From Corallium rubrum (lineage: Eukaryota; Cnidaria; Anthozoa; Scleralcyonacea; Coralliidae): a stretch of DNA of 64,000 nucleotides. The DNA lies in contig OZ035997.1 of the NCBI GenBank assembly GCA_964035015.1, positions 17,088,463 to 17,152,462 of the forward strand, in the 5' to 3' direction. Numbering within the stretch: the stretch's first letter is position 1; each line of letters begins with the position of its first letter. The position numbers were made by a program, and so were the translations under genes. Of this stretch, positions 10,844 to 20,157 are shown piece by piece. The notes under the pieces were generated by a model that was given only the letters and a program-made list of their open reading frames with translations, ran no database searches and was not told where the DNA came from.

Positions 10844-10891
10844 AAAATCTTCTCGACGTTTCGAGCGAAGGCCCTTCGTCAGGAGAAATTA
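10844..10891 (-). ncRNA. Hammerhead ribozyme motif (PLE-associated), second copy
   Basis: On the - strand: CTGACGA (10882-10876), the same stem II (GGGC-CTTC-GCTC), GAAA (10862-10859) and CGTC, with predicted cleavage after GUC between 10855 and 10854. Stem I pairs TTTCTC before the core with GAGAAG after the cleavage site (six base pairs including one G-U). It is the better folded of the two. It lies downstream, in the same strand sense, of the GIY-YIG coding remnants at 11.1-12.2 kb, as expected for a PLE terminal repeat. Confidence 0.7.
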
Positions 10892-11137
10892 GTCAACAAC
10901 TCACATGTGGTCACGCGTATTTATAGCGGAGCTACAATGGGAATCACGTGAACACATGTAAGCCAATAAAAACAAAGTAAACAAATAAATTAATATGTAA
11001 TATGTAATTTTAGCCTGTGTGCAGGTGCTGACCCAATTTGTGGGTCAGGTACCTGCAAATAGGCAAAGAAACAGGTTATAAATTACTATTTAAATCATCA
11101 GAAAAAGGTTAAGGAAAAGGTGTGGTGGTGGAGTGAG

Positions 11138-11650
11138 CTAAATGAAAGAGAATCGCTCATTGAGGCCGTGAGGGTGAATGGTACCAAGTTTGTAAATGAG
11201 ACGCATTTCTTGTTTACGACGAGTATCGTTACAACCTGTAATGGGCTGAATGGCACAGATTTTCATGTTGGAAAAGGAGTGGTTGGCACTGTTGAAGTGC
11301 CTGGCAACAGGCTTGTTTGGCACATTGTATTTGACATCACGAAGGTGTTCAACAAACCTGTCACCTAAACGTCTTCCAGTTTCTCCGATGTAAAGCATGG
11401 GACATTTACTGCAAGAGATACAGTAAATGAGGTTGGAGGAAGTGCAAGTGAAACTGTGGGTTATGTTGAACCTACATTTTGGAGCCGAAATTGAAATTGA
11501 GGAGTCTAAGTATTTACAGGTGTTGCACCTACCACGACAGCAAGAGCTGGTGCCAACATGTGATACCAAGGCTTGCTGCAGTGAGCTGTGAACAACGTTT
11601 TCCCGGATGTTTTTGCTATGCCGAAGAGATACTAGGGGTTTCTCAGAGAA
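11138..11650 (-). pseudogene. Penelope-like element fragment, GIY-YIG endonuclease (copy 1)
   Basis: The open frame (11,569 to 11,138) encodes the C-terminal part of a PLE protein: a CCRGRCNTC cysteine cluster, then LIYCISCSKCPMLYIGETGR (the Y-IG signature of GIY-YIG nucleases), an RFVEHLRDV segment and ARHFNSANH. The reverse transcriptase part is missing, so it is a 5'-truncated remnant. PLE retroelements prime reverse transcription with this type of nuclease. It lies antisense in the last ZC3H13 intron and is followed in its own sense by the hammerhead motifs. Confidence 0.8.
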
Positions 11651-11726
11651 AATGGAAGCTTTTAACTATAAAGTGAAAACGCTGTTTGTCCGTCCTTGCT
11701 AAACAGAAACAATGTCTTCAGAGTTG

Positions 11727-12180
11727 TTAAATAAAAGAAAAACGTTCGTTGAGTCCGTGAGGATGAATGGTACCAATTTTGAAAATGAGACGCTTTTCTA
11801 GTCTTTTGTGGCTGACATTACCGCCAGAAATGGGTGAGATGGCACAAACTTGCATGTCCGAAATACAATGGTTGGCACTATTAAAATGTCGGGCAACAGG
11901 CTTGTCAACATCATTGTTCCTCACAGAACGAAGATGTTCAGCAAACCTGTCTGATAAACGTCTGCCAGTTTCACCGATGTAAAGCATGCAACATTTATTG
12001 CAAGAAATACAGTAAATTATGTTGGAAGAGATGCACGTGAAATTATGCTGAATAACAAAATTAGATTTTGGTCCCAAAATACATGTAGCGGAGTTGAGAA
12101 AGGAGCATGTGTAACAACGGGTACGGGAGCAAGAAAAAGTACCCGCGCTGGTGCCAATAGATTTTTTCTAAGGGCACTAC
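11727..12180 (-). pseudogene. Penelope-like element fragment, GIY-YIG endonuclease (copy 2)
   Basis: A second, diverged copy lies in the same orientation directly beside copy 1. From about 12,120 it encodes CSRTRCYTC, then LYIGETGRRLSDRFAEHLRS, ARHFNSANH and the same C-terminus (GTIHPHGLNERFSFI). The open frame extends upstream of its first usable start to about 12,170. The reverse transcriptase domain is absent. Side-by-side truncated copies are common for PLEs, but these two differ enough to be separate old insertions or different subfamilies. Confidence 0.8.
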
Positions 12181-12265
12181 GCACTAAACCATATATATAT
12201 ATATATAACCAAGCTTCTGCCGAGCCTCGTTCGTTAATAGACAAAATGTTTCATTTTTCTTTTAG

Positions 12266-12430
12266 CTTGGTGCGAAACTTGTTCTTAGCCACTCTGCTGT
12301 GGAACCTGTGGATAATGAACTGTTCGCCATGAGTGTTGCTCTGTTCCGAAGACAAAAACAAGGAATCAAACAAGAGCCACAAGTTCAGTCTCATGTGCTG
12401 CCAGAATCAGCCAAAGTTGTTGTACGTTAG
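12266..12430 (+). CDS. ZC3H13 orthologue, terminal exon
   Basis: After the acceptor TTCTTTTAG (12265), 165 nt in phase 0 encode LGAKLVLSHSAVEPVDNELF, then AMSVALFRRQKQGIKQEP, ending VVVR and TAG at 12,428-12,430. The VDNEL...S.ALFRR pattern matches the extreme C-terminus of ZC3H13. From the first recognisable exon to here the spliced frame is about 536 codons without interruption. An AATAAA follows 30 bp downstream. Confidence 0.88.
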   Translation, partial: LGAKLVLSHSAVEPVDNELFAMSVALFRRQKQGIKQEPQVQSHVLPESAKVVVR

Positions 12431-12459
12431 CCTGTTTTTTATTAATTCAGAATTTCTTC

Positions 12460-12465
12460 AATAAA
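12460..12465 (+). terminator. Polyadenylation signal AATAAA of ZC3H13
   Basis: AATAAA lies 30 bp after the stop codon, a very short 3' UTR. Inference from position; a longer 3' UTR using a later signal is possible. Confidence 0.5.
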
Positions 12466-12557
12466 ATACACGAATTTGGATCTATCGATATATGGGAAGT
12501 GGTAAATATAAGCGCTTTCTCACTGCGTGATATTTGTCGAGCGAATCGGTATTTCTT

Positions 12558-13220
12558 AAGCCTGGTTTCCAAAAAGTTGTAATTGTTGTAATTCAGTCGG
12601 CGATTGATCGGGGATTGTTTGCGATCTTTTACAACAGTCGTGTTTCCATATAGCTGTAATTGTTGTAATTCAAATCGCCGATGCGCTCGGACTTAGGACT
12701 TCTCGGTTTTGACAAAGTTCAGATGAGATAAGTTTGATATTCAAAAACAAATTGAATGACTAAAACTTTGTTTGTGATCATTTTCACAGTTTATATAACA
12801 ATGGTTACAAGCATTATTTACAAGTTCAGTAACTTAGCCGCTTAAATCTCATGTCTCGTGAACGTTTGACGGCAGTTGCAAACATTTGAGCTGGCCTACG
12901 GCATTCAAGTCTTCGAACTAGTCATTTAGTAGACTTCTTTAACAAAATCGAGGTTTTTTTTAAAGGATCTGGCCGGTTTTTGTATATAATTTTGTGTTTT
13001 ACGTTGCATTGTTGCAAACATCTAGCAAAAAGTCGCCGACTGTCGACGATTGATGTTCCCATTAACTGTTATAATTGTTGTAGAAGTTGAGCCTGATTCA
13101 ACTTCTACAACAGTCGCCGATTGGATTACAACAAGCGTTTAAATTAAGTTGTAAGACTTGATCGGCGACAGTCGCCGACTGAATTACAACAATTACAACT
13201 ATATGGAAACCGGGATTTAG
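12558..13220. mobile_element. Foldback/MITE with long inverted termini, internally nested
   Basis: The left terminus (GGTTTCC...AGTTGTAATTGTTGTAATTC then AGTCGGCGA) is inverted at the right (TCGCCGACTGAATTACAACA then ATTACAACTATATGGAAACC). A second copy of the terminus lies inside at about 12,645-12,685 and a palindrome at about 13,060-13,120, so the element is compound. It starts about 100 bp past the ZC3H13 poly(A) signal. Confidence 0.65.
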
Positions 13221-13224
13221 TGAT

Positions 13225-13444
13225 AAGCCTCTTTTCCAGTCATCGCGGAAACTGGTTTGCAGGGAATACTTACAATCTAGTAGCGTACCGGTCCGTCGAG
13301 CTGCTATTTATAGCACAAAATGCGGATAAACAAACCAAAATTGACTTTCAAGTGATTGCAAATCAGCCCATTATCAATTGTTTGGACTGCAAGAATTGTG
13401 GGTAAAAACCAAGCATTGTATATGAGTGACTGGAAAAGAGGCTT
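13225..13444. mobile_element. MITE with AAGCCTCTTTTCCAGTCA termini
   Basis: AAGCCTCTTTTCCAGTCA at the left and TGACTGGAAAAGAGGCTT at the right are perfect inverted copies. It abuts the previous element, which suggests nested or adjacent insertion. Confidence 0.7.
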
Positions 13445-14126
13445 TAGAACAAAGTGAAGAGGTGGCAAACTGCCAAGATTTTTAGCAACGAAATACCAAC
13501 GTTGTGAGAGTAAAATGTGCTATTTTTGGGATTAAAGCACTCGCATGAGTGTTTTATCTGGATTTACATCCACCGTGCATCCACGCGTTCACTAACAATG
13601 AACGAGAAATGTCAAGTGCAGTATTTTATTTCCTTTGGAGTACACCGCGTTTCCTGATGATATACCTTAGGCCTGCGCTAAATGTCGCAGAATAGACGGA
13701 TTTAATTCACACGAATTTAATTCGAATTAACTTCGTCGGTATAATCGACGTAAATGCGACGTCGAGGTGTTTGTCCGACCTAAAACATAATTGACGAGGT
13801 TTGTTCAGAAGTCCAGAAGGATCGATGGGGTTGAACGAAGAAAATTTAACTTTCTTGCATATTGTATTTGAGAAAGAACTCGTGTGTGATACACTTCACT
13901 TTTCATCGTCTCCAACGAATTTGCCGGTATAGATTATAGGTAAGAAACTTTATTAGGTTACCATTGCACTAATAACAAGAAGGCAAGAAGCCACTAGCAA
14001 AAAGTTGTCTCGCGTAGGCGAGTTATCCCTACCAAATGCGTTTACAATGACAAACCATAACCTAGCTGCCATGTGTAACCATATCACCCCACCAGGGTTA
14101 CCCCAGCGTCCTTGTAAACACGACAA
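13445..14126. other. Intergenic DNA with a foldback fragment
   Basis: About 13,680-13,780 carries diverged AATTTAATTCG/GACGTAAATGCGACG motifs related to the foldback at 1-598. No gene recognised in the rest. Confidence 0.4.
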
Positions 14127-14244
14127 ACAAACAAACAAAACAAACAAACAAACAAACAAACAAACAAACAAACAAACAAACAAACAAACAAACAAACAAA
14201 CAAACAAACAAACAAACAAACAAACAAACAAACAAACAAACAAA
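14127..14244. repeat. (CAAA)n microsatellite
   Basis: About 30 CAAA copies with a few imperfect units at each end. Confidence 0.95.
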
Positions 14245-15341
14245 ATAAAACAAAACAAAACATGTACGAGAGCTAGGGTAACCCGGGTCACCCTAGTAGC
14301 CGTTTCTGTTCCGTTCTTGTAAACGCGTTTGGTATGTACACTAATCTCATTCTCGCGTCATCAGGGCTAAATCCGCTTATGACGATTGCGGTTTTACTCA
14401 TAGCCAATAAAAACGCGCGAAATTTAAACCAATAGGAAAGCAGAAGTCTTTAGTGGTTACCTGGCCCATATTCTTTGGTTGGGCCAGGGTACCACCTAAA
14501 GAACCGTTTATTACTCGGGCGACCTATGGTCGGCCGAGTCTAGGTTTAGTTGATAGATTCTTCGTCGTTCTTCGTCGCTTGCTCGTTTTTGACTCTTCGC
14601 TTGGAAAATCGCTTTCAATACTGGCTGACTGCATGGAAATTGAAAGTGGGTCGTTCGAGTTGAAGAGGAAAATGCTTGTAATAAGCCATTTGTTACTTTT
14701 TGAAAAGACATGACACGATGAGGTTGGCATGTGGAAAATATTTGACTATAAAAGAGTAAAGAATTGTAGCGGTTTTGTTGAGTATAGTTGGACAACAGAA
14801 GAATGACAGTATAGTAATAGTATCAAAAGGTTTCAGCTTTTCTGTCTTCTGATCTCGTGGTATGTTTTTTGAAATATATATATACTTCTATATAGTTTCA
14901 TTTATTGCTTCAAAATACTGTGTTCACATATGTTTTGCCTACTGTTTTATTAACTCTTTCTTGTCCGAATGGGTCTTTGAGTTAAAACTGTTTTCATACC
15001 TCCTTGAGCAATAATACTTTAAAAATGTATAAATGAAAATCGCTGAAATTTTGCTTTTTCACAGTTTTCTCGCGTTCTTTTAAAATTCGCTGTTTTCACA
15101 CGAAGTTGTCAAAGCCATTGGACAAAAACTCATTTGCATCCCCGTAGCTCTCTGTTGAATATATTTTTTCTGTGGCAAGCGAAATAGTTATGAAAATCGA
15201 TCAATTTTAAATGACAGAATGTAAAAGAATAAACTTTTTCTTGTTTTTGTTTTGAAATCCGCAAAAAAATAAAGACAAATTGTGACCTATTACAGAACAA
15301 AGGGTCAAATAGATGTCAGTTTCCTGTGGCTGTTTAAAGCA
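14245..15341. other. Intergenic DNA, nothing recognised
   Basis: Open frames of 60-90 codons occur on both strands between 14,450 and 14,800 but overlap each other and show no known motif. I see no RNA gene or clear repeat. Confidence 0.4.
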
Positions 15342-16740
15342 GGTGTAACAGGACCAGATGCCCCCCGCCCCCCTTCAGAATGCCCCCCAAGGTATCTGGT
15401 ACTAGGACAAGATGCCTCCCCAGGCATCTGCATGGTGCGCCCCTTGTGAAATCCTTTAAAATACCTCTTAGACCAAGTTCGAAATGCACTTATTTTGCAA
15501 GCGCTTGATAGACGTTGCAATGTCTCCCAAAGCGCTATTGAAATGTTAATCGCAGTCGGCAATGATTAATGGTTGTTTTTCTATTTTTGAAACAGTGCTT
15601 CGGAGAAAAACCCGTCCCGAAATAGTGCCTTTTTTCAGAGTTTGCCAAACCCGAAAACTGAACGCTTTGAAACATCAGCTCAACGACGCAATCAATAAAA
15701 AACGAAACTTGAACATCTATTTAATAAATTGGAAATTCGGCATGACCATTACACTGACAAAATTGTAATGCACTTCCCGTCCACGTGCTGGCTTTCTGAC
15801 TTTCTCTTTCATTATTTTGACACCATAACTATCGAATAACGACGTTATTCGATAGTTATGGAGTCAAAATAATGAAAGAGAAAGTCCGAAAGCCAGCACG
15901 CGGATGGGAAGTGCATTAGAATTTCAATTTTGTCAGTGGTCATTGTAATGGTCATTGTAATGGTCATGCCGAATTTCCAATTTATTAAATAGATGTTCAA
16001 GTTTCGTTTTTTATTGATTGCATCGTTGAGCTGATGTTTCAAAGCGTTCAGTTTTCGGGTCATTGGTCATGCCGAATTTCCAATTTATTAAACAGATGTT
16101 CCAGTTTTGTTTTTTATTGATTGTAAGTTGTAACATCGTTGAGCTGATGTTCGGAAGCGTTGAAATATAGACCTCGGTTTTCGGGTCTGGCATACTCTGA
16201 AAAAGGCACTATTTCGGAACAGATTTTTCTCATTCGGAAGCTGTTTCAAAACTAGAATGAAAAACAACCATTAATCATTGCCGACCACGATTAACATTTC
16301 CTGATGGCTCTTTGGAAGACATTTCAACGTCTATCGAACGCTTGCGAACTCATTTAACCATCTAAGAGTTTTATTGAAATATAGTAAGGTTAGATATACT
16401 GCCAAAACAGAGAACGTAGGAGTCTAATGTTTCGAGCGAAAGCCCTTCGTTCGAAACGTTAGACTCCCACGTTCTCTGTTTCGGCAGTATATCTAACCTT
16501 ACTATATTTCGATTGTTGTTTCTACACTGCCTACGCAGCACGCTACTTTTATTACACTAAGAGTTTTATTGTTAGTTTCTAAACAAGTTTCAGTACATTT
16601 CGAAGTTGGTTTAAGAAGTATTTTAAAGGATTTCACAAGGGGGCATCTGGTCCTGAAGGGGGGCAACTGATACTAGCACCAGATGCCCCGGGGGCATTCT
16701 GAAGGAGGGGGGGGGGGGGGGCATCTGGTCCTGTTACACC
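15342..16740. mobile_element. 1.4-kb foldback element
   Basis: Termini GGTGTAACAGGACCAGATG (left) and CATCTGGTCCTGTTACACC (right) are inverted. The arms are reverse complements up to a centre at about 15,841 (TCGAATAACGACGTTATTCG). The right arm is longer because it holds an internal duplication (about 16,060-16,140) and a 181-bp PLE-type insertion (16,376-16,556). A copy of one arm recurs at 29,505-29,880. Arm sequences contain poly(G/C) blocks next to GCATCTGGT motifs. No transposase is encoded. Confidence 0.75.
16376..16556. mobile_element. Mini Penelope-type insertion with 14-bp target duplication
   Basis: Flanked by CTAAGAGTTTTATT at 16362-16375 and 16557-16570. It contains two inverted copies of the PLE terminus GAAATATAGTAAGGTTAGAT (also present at 10,457), meeting at about 16,450 within the hammerhead core. 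Each half keeps the stem II/CGAAAC part but not a whole ribozyme. The tail ACTGCCTACGCAGCACGCTA is shared with the insertion at 7,686-7,883. It sits inside the right arm of the foldback element, so it is younger than that element. Confidence 0.75.
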
Positions 16741-17172
16741 GGCAAAGACTTGTGCATGGTATATATTTAAAGAAAATTGAAGAGAAAATCAAAGCAAACA
16801 GCTTTTCATCTCAAACAGAACTGATTGCTATTTGTCAACACCAACGAAGAAACCGAAGGTAAAAAGACAACGTTAACATGCAGTCGTAACTGAATTGGCA
16901 ATGTTTGTGGTGACAAAAAGCATTTGAGTATAGTGAGCGGAGGAAAATTTAACGGTAAGAGATGCGTATTTACCAGTTTAGCTAACTGAGTCAGTATAAG
17001 CTTATATATCCAAAACACATTCAGTCACTCAAGTAAACGACAAGAATTATCTTGTCAACTGATTAACAATTAGACAACGAATCCGAGTTGTCTATGATCG
17101 AATAGTCAACGAAGGCGAAGCCTGAGTTGACTATTCGCGCATAGACAACGAGGACGAGTTGTCTAATTGTTT
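16741..17172. other. Intergenic DNA with short palindromes
   Basis: Nested short inverted repeats (CAATTAGACAACG / CGAGTTGTCTAATTG; GAATAGTCAACGAAG / TTGACTATTC) lie at about 17,070-17,170. They may belong to the MITE that follows. No gene seen. Confidence 0.4.
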
Positions 17173-17548
17173 TAGTATACACCCTGTACCTACTCTAAAA
17201 AACACAGTTTTTCTAGTGCGAACTGACGAAAATGTTGTGTTATTTAACCACTCGTGAGCGGCAAGTAAAAGCAGATTTTATTAATAAAATACGGTTTAAT
17301 TGTATTTCGTTCCTTACCATTAAAATCTTCATGCCATATTTTGTGGCGTTTTTAGTTTTCTCAGGGATAGAATTTTCTAACAAACTCTCAAAAAATTCCT
17401 CCAAAACGTCTGCAAAACGAGAGTTAACTGCCATATTTTTTCAGGTTTGTTTTCATGTTTCTCAGACGTTGTCCATCACGAATAGACAACGGTTGAGTAG
17501 CCAATCAGAATGCAGGATTTGTAATAGACGATGGTTGGGTGTATACTA
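17173..17548. mobile_element. MITE with TAGTATACACCC termini
   Basis: TAGTATACACCC at the left and GGGTGTATACTA at the right are perfect inverted repeats. Internal sequence near the right end (ATAGACAACGG) echoes the palindromes just left of the element, so the true boundary could include about 17,070-17,172. Confidence 0.55.
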
Positions 17549-17894
17549 AATATATATGTGGCATAAATGTTTTTAAGCTTATATTTCCTTTACCACAGTT
17601 ATCTATTTTGTTATATATATTTGTCGTTTGTTTCATTTCGGTGGTTTTTATTGACTTGCCTGCATGGTCTTTTAGTATGTAAGTACATGAATACATGTAA
17701 ACTTTGCTAATCTTTTCTGGTGTTTTCTTTTTTCAAATTTTTCGCTGAAACTTTACTTGTTAGTTTTTCCCGCGAACATGATCGCTAGTACTGGTTTGTC
17801 TTTTCCTTTCGTGTTTATAGTTTTCAGGCTGTTAATCGTATTACTGTTCTTGTATAAACATTTACGGAAATGCTGGAAGCCATTTAAACACTTA

Positions 17895-18360
17895 GACCCC
17901 GTTTACACGATGCCGGTACAATTTGAAAACGGAACATGCAAAATCAGGCCGTTTAGGCCACAGAATAGTAACACAAAATAGTAATACAACCACGGAACCT
18001 TTGAAGTTTATATCCACTCGCGCATGTCGCCTCGCGCATCTTGATTCCTCGCCATCCTACGCCATCCTATGCCATCCTGGCAAGTTCCCCCGGCAGTTTG
18101 GACCTTCAAAAGGTTAAAACGCCGGGGGAACTTGCCAGGATGGCGTAGGATGGCGTAAAATATCGCGCCTGCGCATTGAAGAAATGCAGACAAGTTTTCA
18201 CTCGAGTTGGACTTCTGGTTGTATTACTATTCTGTAGGTTTAGTCCTTGCGTTTACACGATACCGGCAGAAAAATAACATGAAATGTTATATGCTGTATT
18301 TGCATACCGGCATGATTTTGTTCCGTTTTCAAATTGTACCGGCATCGTGTAAACGGGGTC
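17895..18360. mobile_element. Harbinger-like MITE with GACCCCGTTTACAC termini
   Basis: Long inverted termini: GACCCCGTTTACACGATGCC at the left, GGCATCGTGTAAACGGGGTC at the right, extending inward through GGTACAATTTGAAAACGGAA and its complement. Flanks TTA (left) and TGA (right) resemble the 3-bp TWA duplication of PIF/Harbinger elements. Inside, 18,042-18,160 forms another palindrome (GCCATCCTGGCAAGTTCCCC / GGGGAACTTGCCAGGATGGC). No transposase is present. Confidence 0.6.
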
Positions 18361-18395
18361 TGATATGTACGTTTTCCTTTGAGGTTCAGTAATAT

Positions 18396-18538
18396 ACATT
18401 TAATGTCTGTCCCCGAGGGAAACAGTTAGTTTTGTTTTCCCGAGAATCTTGATATTTCCCGAGACGAATTCGAGGGAAAAATCGAGAGTCGAGGGAAAAC
18501 AAATCTAACTGTTTCCCGAGGGAGCAGACATTAAGTGT
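18396..18538. mobile_element. Small MITE
   Basis: Inverted termini ACATTTAATGTCTGTCCCCG / GGAGCAGACATTAAGTGT with CGAGGGAAACAGTTAG-type subterminal repeats. About 143 bp, non-coding. Confidence 0.6.
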
Positions 18539-18545
18539 TTTGTTA

Positions 18546-18713
18546 TATAGATCGTTTTCACTCACGTGATCGGTGGCCCCATTGGGGTGGTGAAAAAATA
18601 CGAAATATTTGAATAAGAGCGAGCTAATTACCATACCGTACACCAATATGGCCGCCATTTCATTTTTGGTACACAAACATGGCCGCCGTGACGTCAGATG
18701 AAAACGATCTATA
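18546..18713. mobile_element. Small MITE with TATAGATCGTTTTCA termini
   Basis: TATAGATCGTTTTCA at the left and TGAAAACGATCTATA at the right are perfect inverted repeats, with CACGTGATC / GTGACGTCA subterminal. It lies 38 bp from the Gypsy LTR. Confidence 0.65.
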
Positions 18714-18750
18714 GATTGAGTTTCGCTGAATAATTTCGACGTTTATCAAG

Positions 18751-18961
18751 TGTAACGAGCCGAGAAACACGCAGCACAACTCGAGGTTAGAACTCCTTTA
18801 TTTTCCCAACAAGGTCGTATTTATATCATCTATCAAGAGCTCATCCGGATGTCGGCTATTTACAGTTTGTCATTATATCGGATGCACCTGGAAAAGGGTG
18901 CGTCCCTCATGTTTCTAATTAACGCTAAATAAACTATATACAATGTTTCATACCCGTTACA
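18751..18961 (-). repeat. Gypsy 3' LTR
   Basis: 211 bp, TGTAACG...CGTTACA on both strands. Differs from the other LTR at one visible position (AAGAGCTC here, AAAAGCTC there). Confidence 0.9.
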
Positions 18962-19017
18962 TCATTCTCCTCCTTTATGTTCTCGTCCCGAGGACATGAA
19001 GATCAACTAACTATTGA

Positions 19018-20157
19018 CTATCCATAACCATATCGATTAGGTGGCCGTATATTTTGTCTTAGTCTGGCAGGCCGAGCACGGGGGTTTTCCGCTTGTCGAG
19101 GTGCAACGTCAACCACCTGAAACTCTCCTACTTCCCTAGCTGGGCAAACCGGTTCGCCCTGTTGAAATGGGACGTAACTTAACTTCAGTTGATCATGGTG
19201 AACAACCTTTCCCTCACCCCCCTTGGATATAATCCTATAGTTCACCCCAAATCGTTTTAGTATTTTATAAGGGCCAATCCACTTGTTACCGAGTTTCCAG
19301 CCTTTAGGTCTTTTCAACATGACCGTTTGCCCTGTTTCGAACGGCCGCCAAGCGTTTGTCGGTTCATTGAGCCTTGCCTGTTTTTCGGATGCCTTTGACA
19401 GATGTTGTTGTGCTATATTGCGAATGTCACGAAACACTGACCTTATCGAAACTAAGTGCTCGCTGTGTGTAGATGGGTTGGTTAAAGGCATGCCTAATTC
19501 TAGTTCAATGGGCAACCGTGGAGCCTGACCAAAAACTACTTCATATGGGGATATCCCCAGCGCATCATGTCTGCTCGTGTTATACGCAAATGTGACAGAA
19601 TCTAGCCATAAATCCCAATCATCTCTCCTGCTAGAGGCAAAGGCAGTAAGCATAGCTTGCAAGGTCCTGTTCTGTCGCTCAGTCTGACCATCGCATTGAG
19701 GGCGGTAGCTGGTTGTGCGTGTCTTGGTTATTCCCATAACGTTGCAGATTTCATGTAACAACGTGCTTTCAAAGTTGCGACCTTGATCTGAATGTAATAC
19801 GCGCGGTGGGCCAAAACGAGAGAAAATGCGACTAATAAGAAGTGGGGCTACAGTGCTTGCTTTTTGATCCGAGGTGGCGAATGCCTCGCACCACTTGGTA
19901 GAATGGTCAACAACAACGAGAATGTGTTTGTTACCGCGACTAGTTTCGGGAAGGGGTCCCATATAGTCCATTGCCCAAAACGTGAATGGTTGACTAACTG
20001 CAATATGGCCTAGCGGCGCCTTATTTCTGTTAACGGGAGAGTTCTTACGATTGCAAGCTTCACAAAGCTTAATGTGGTGGCAAACTGTTGTGCGAATACC
20101 CGGCCAATAAAATCGCTGTCGTACTCTATCCTCCGTGCGAGTTATACCTAAGTGGCC
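19018..20157 (-). pseudogene. Gypsy integrase region (out of frame with pol)
   Basis: The open frame from about 20,157 down to the stop at 19,018 carries an H-H-C-C zinc-binding pattern (CHHIKLCEAC near 20,070), then the DDE catalytic core: VVVDHSTKW, LHSDQGRNFES and TERQNRTLQ. Its first ATG is at 19,971, inside the domain. The integrase inserts the cDNA into host DNA. The frame is offset from the upstream pol frame, which stops at 20,148, so as it stands it is disconnected from RNase H. Whether this is damage, a sequencing indel or programmed shifting cannot be told here. Confidence 0.85.

Noticed and set aside
11120-11982. + strand open frames across the PLE fragments
   Set aside because: Shadows of the - strand GIY-YIG coding fragments.
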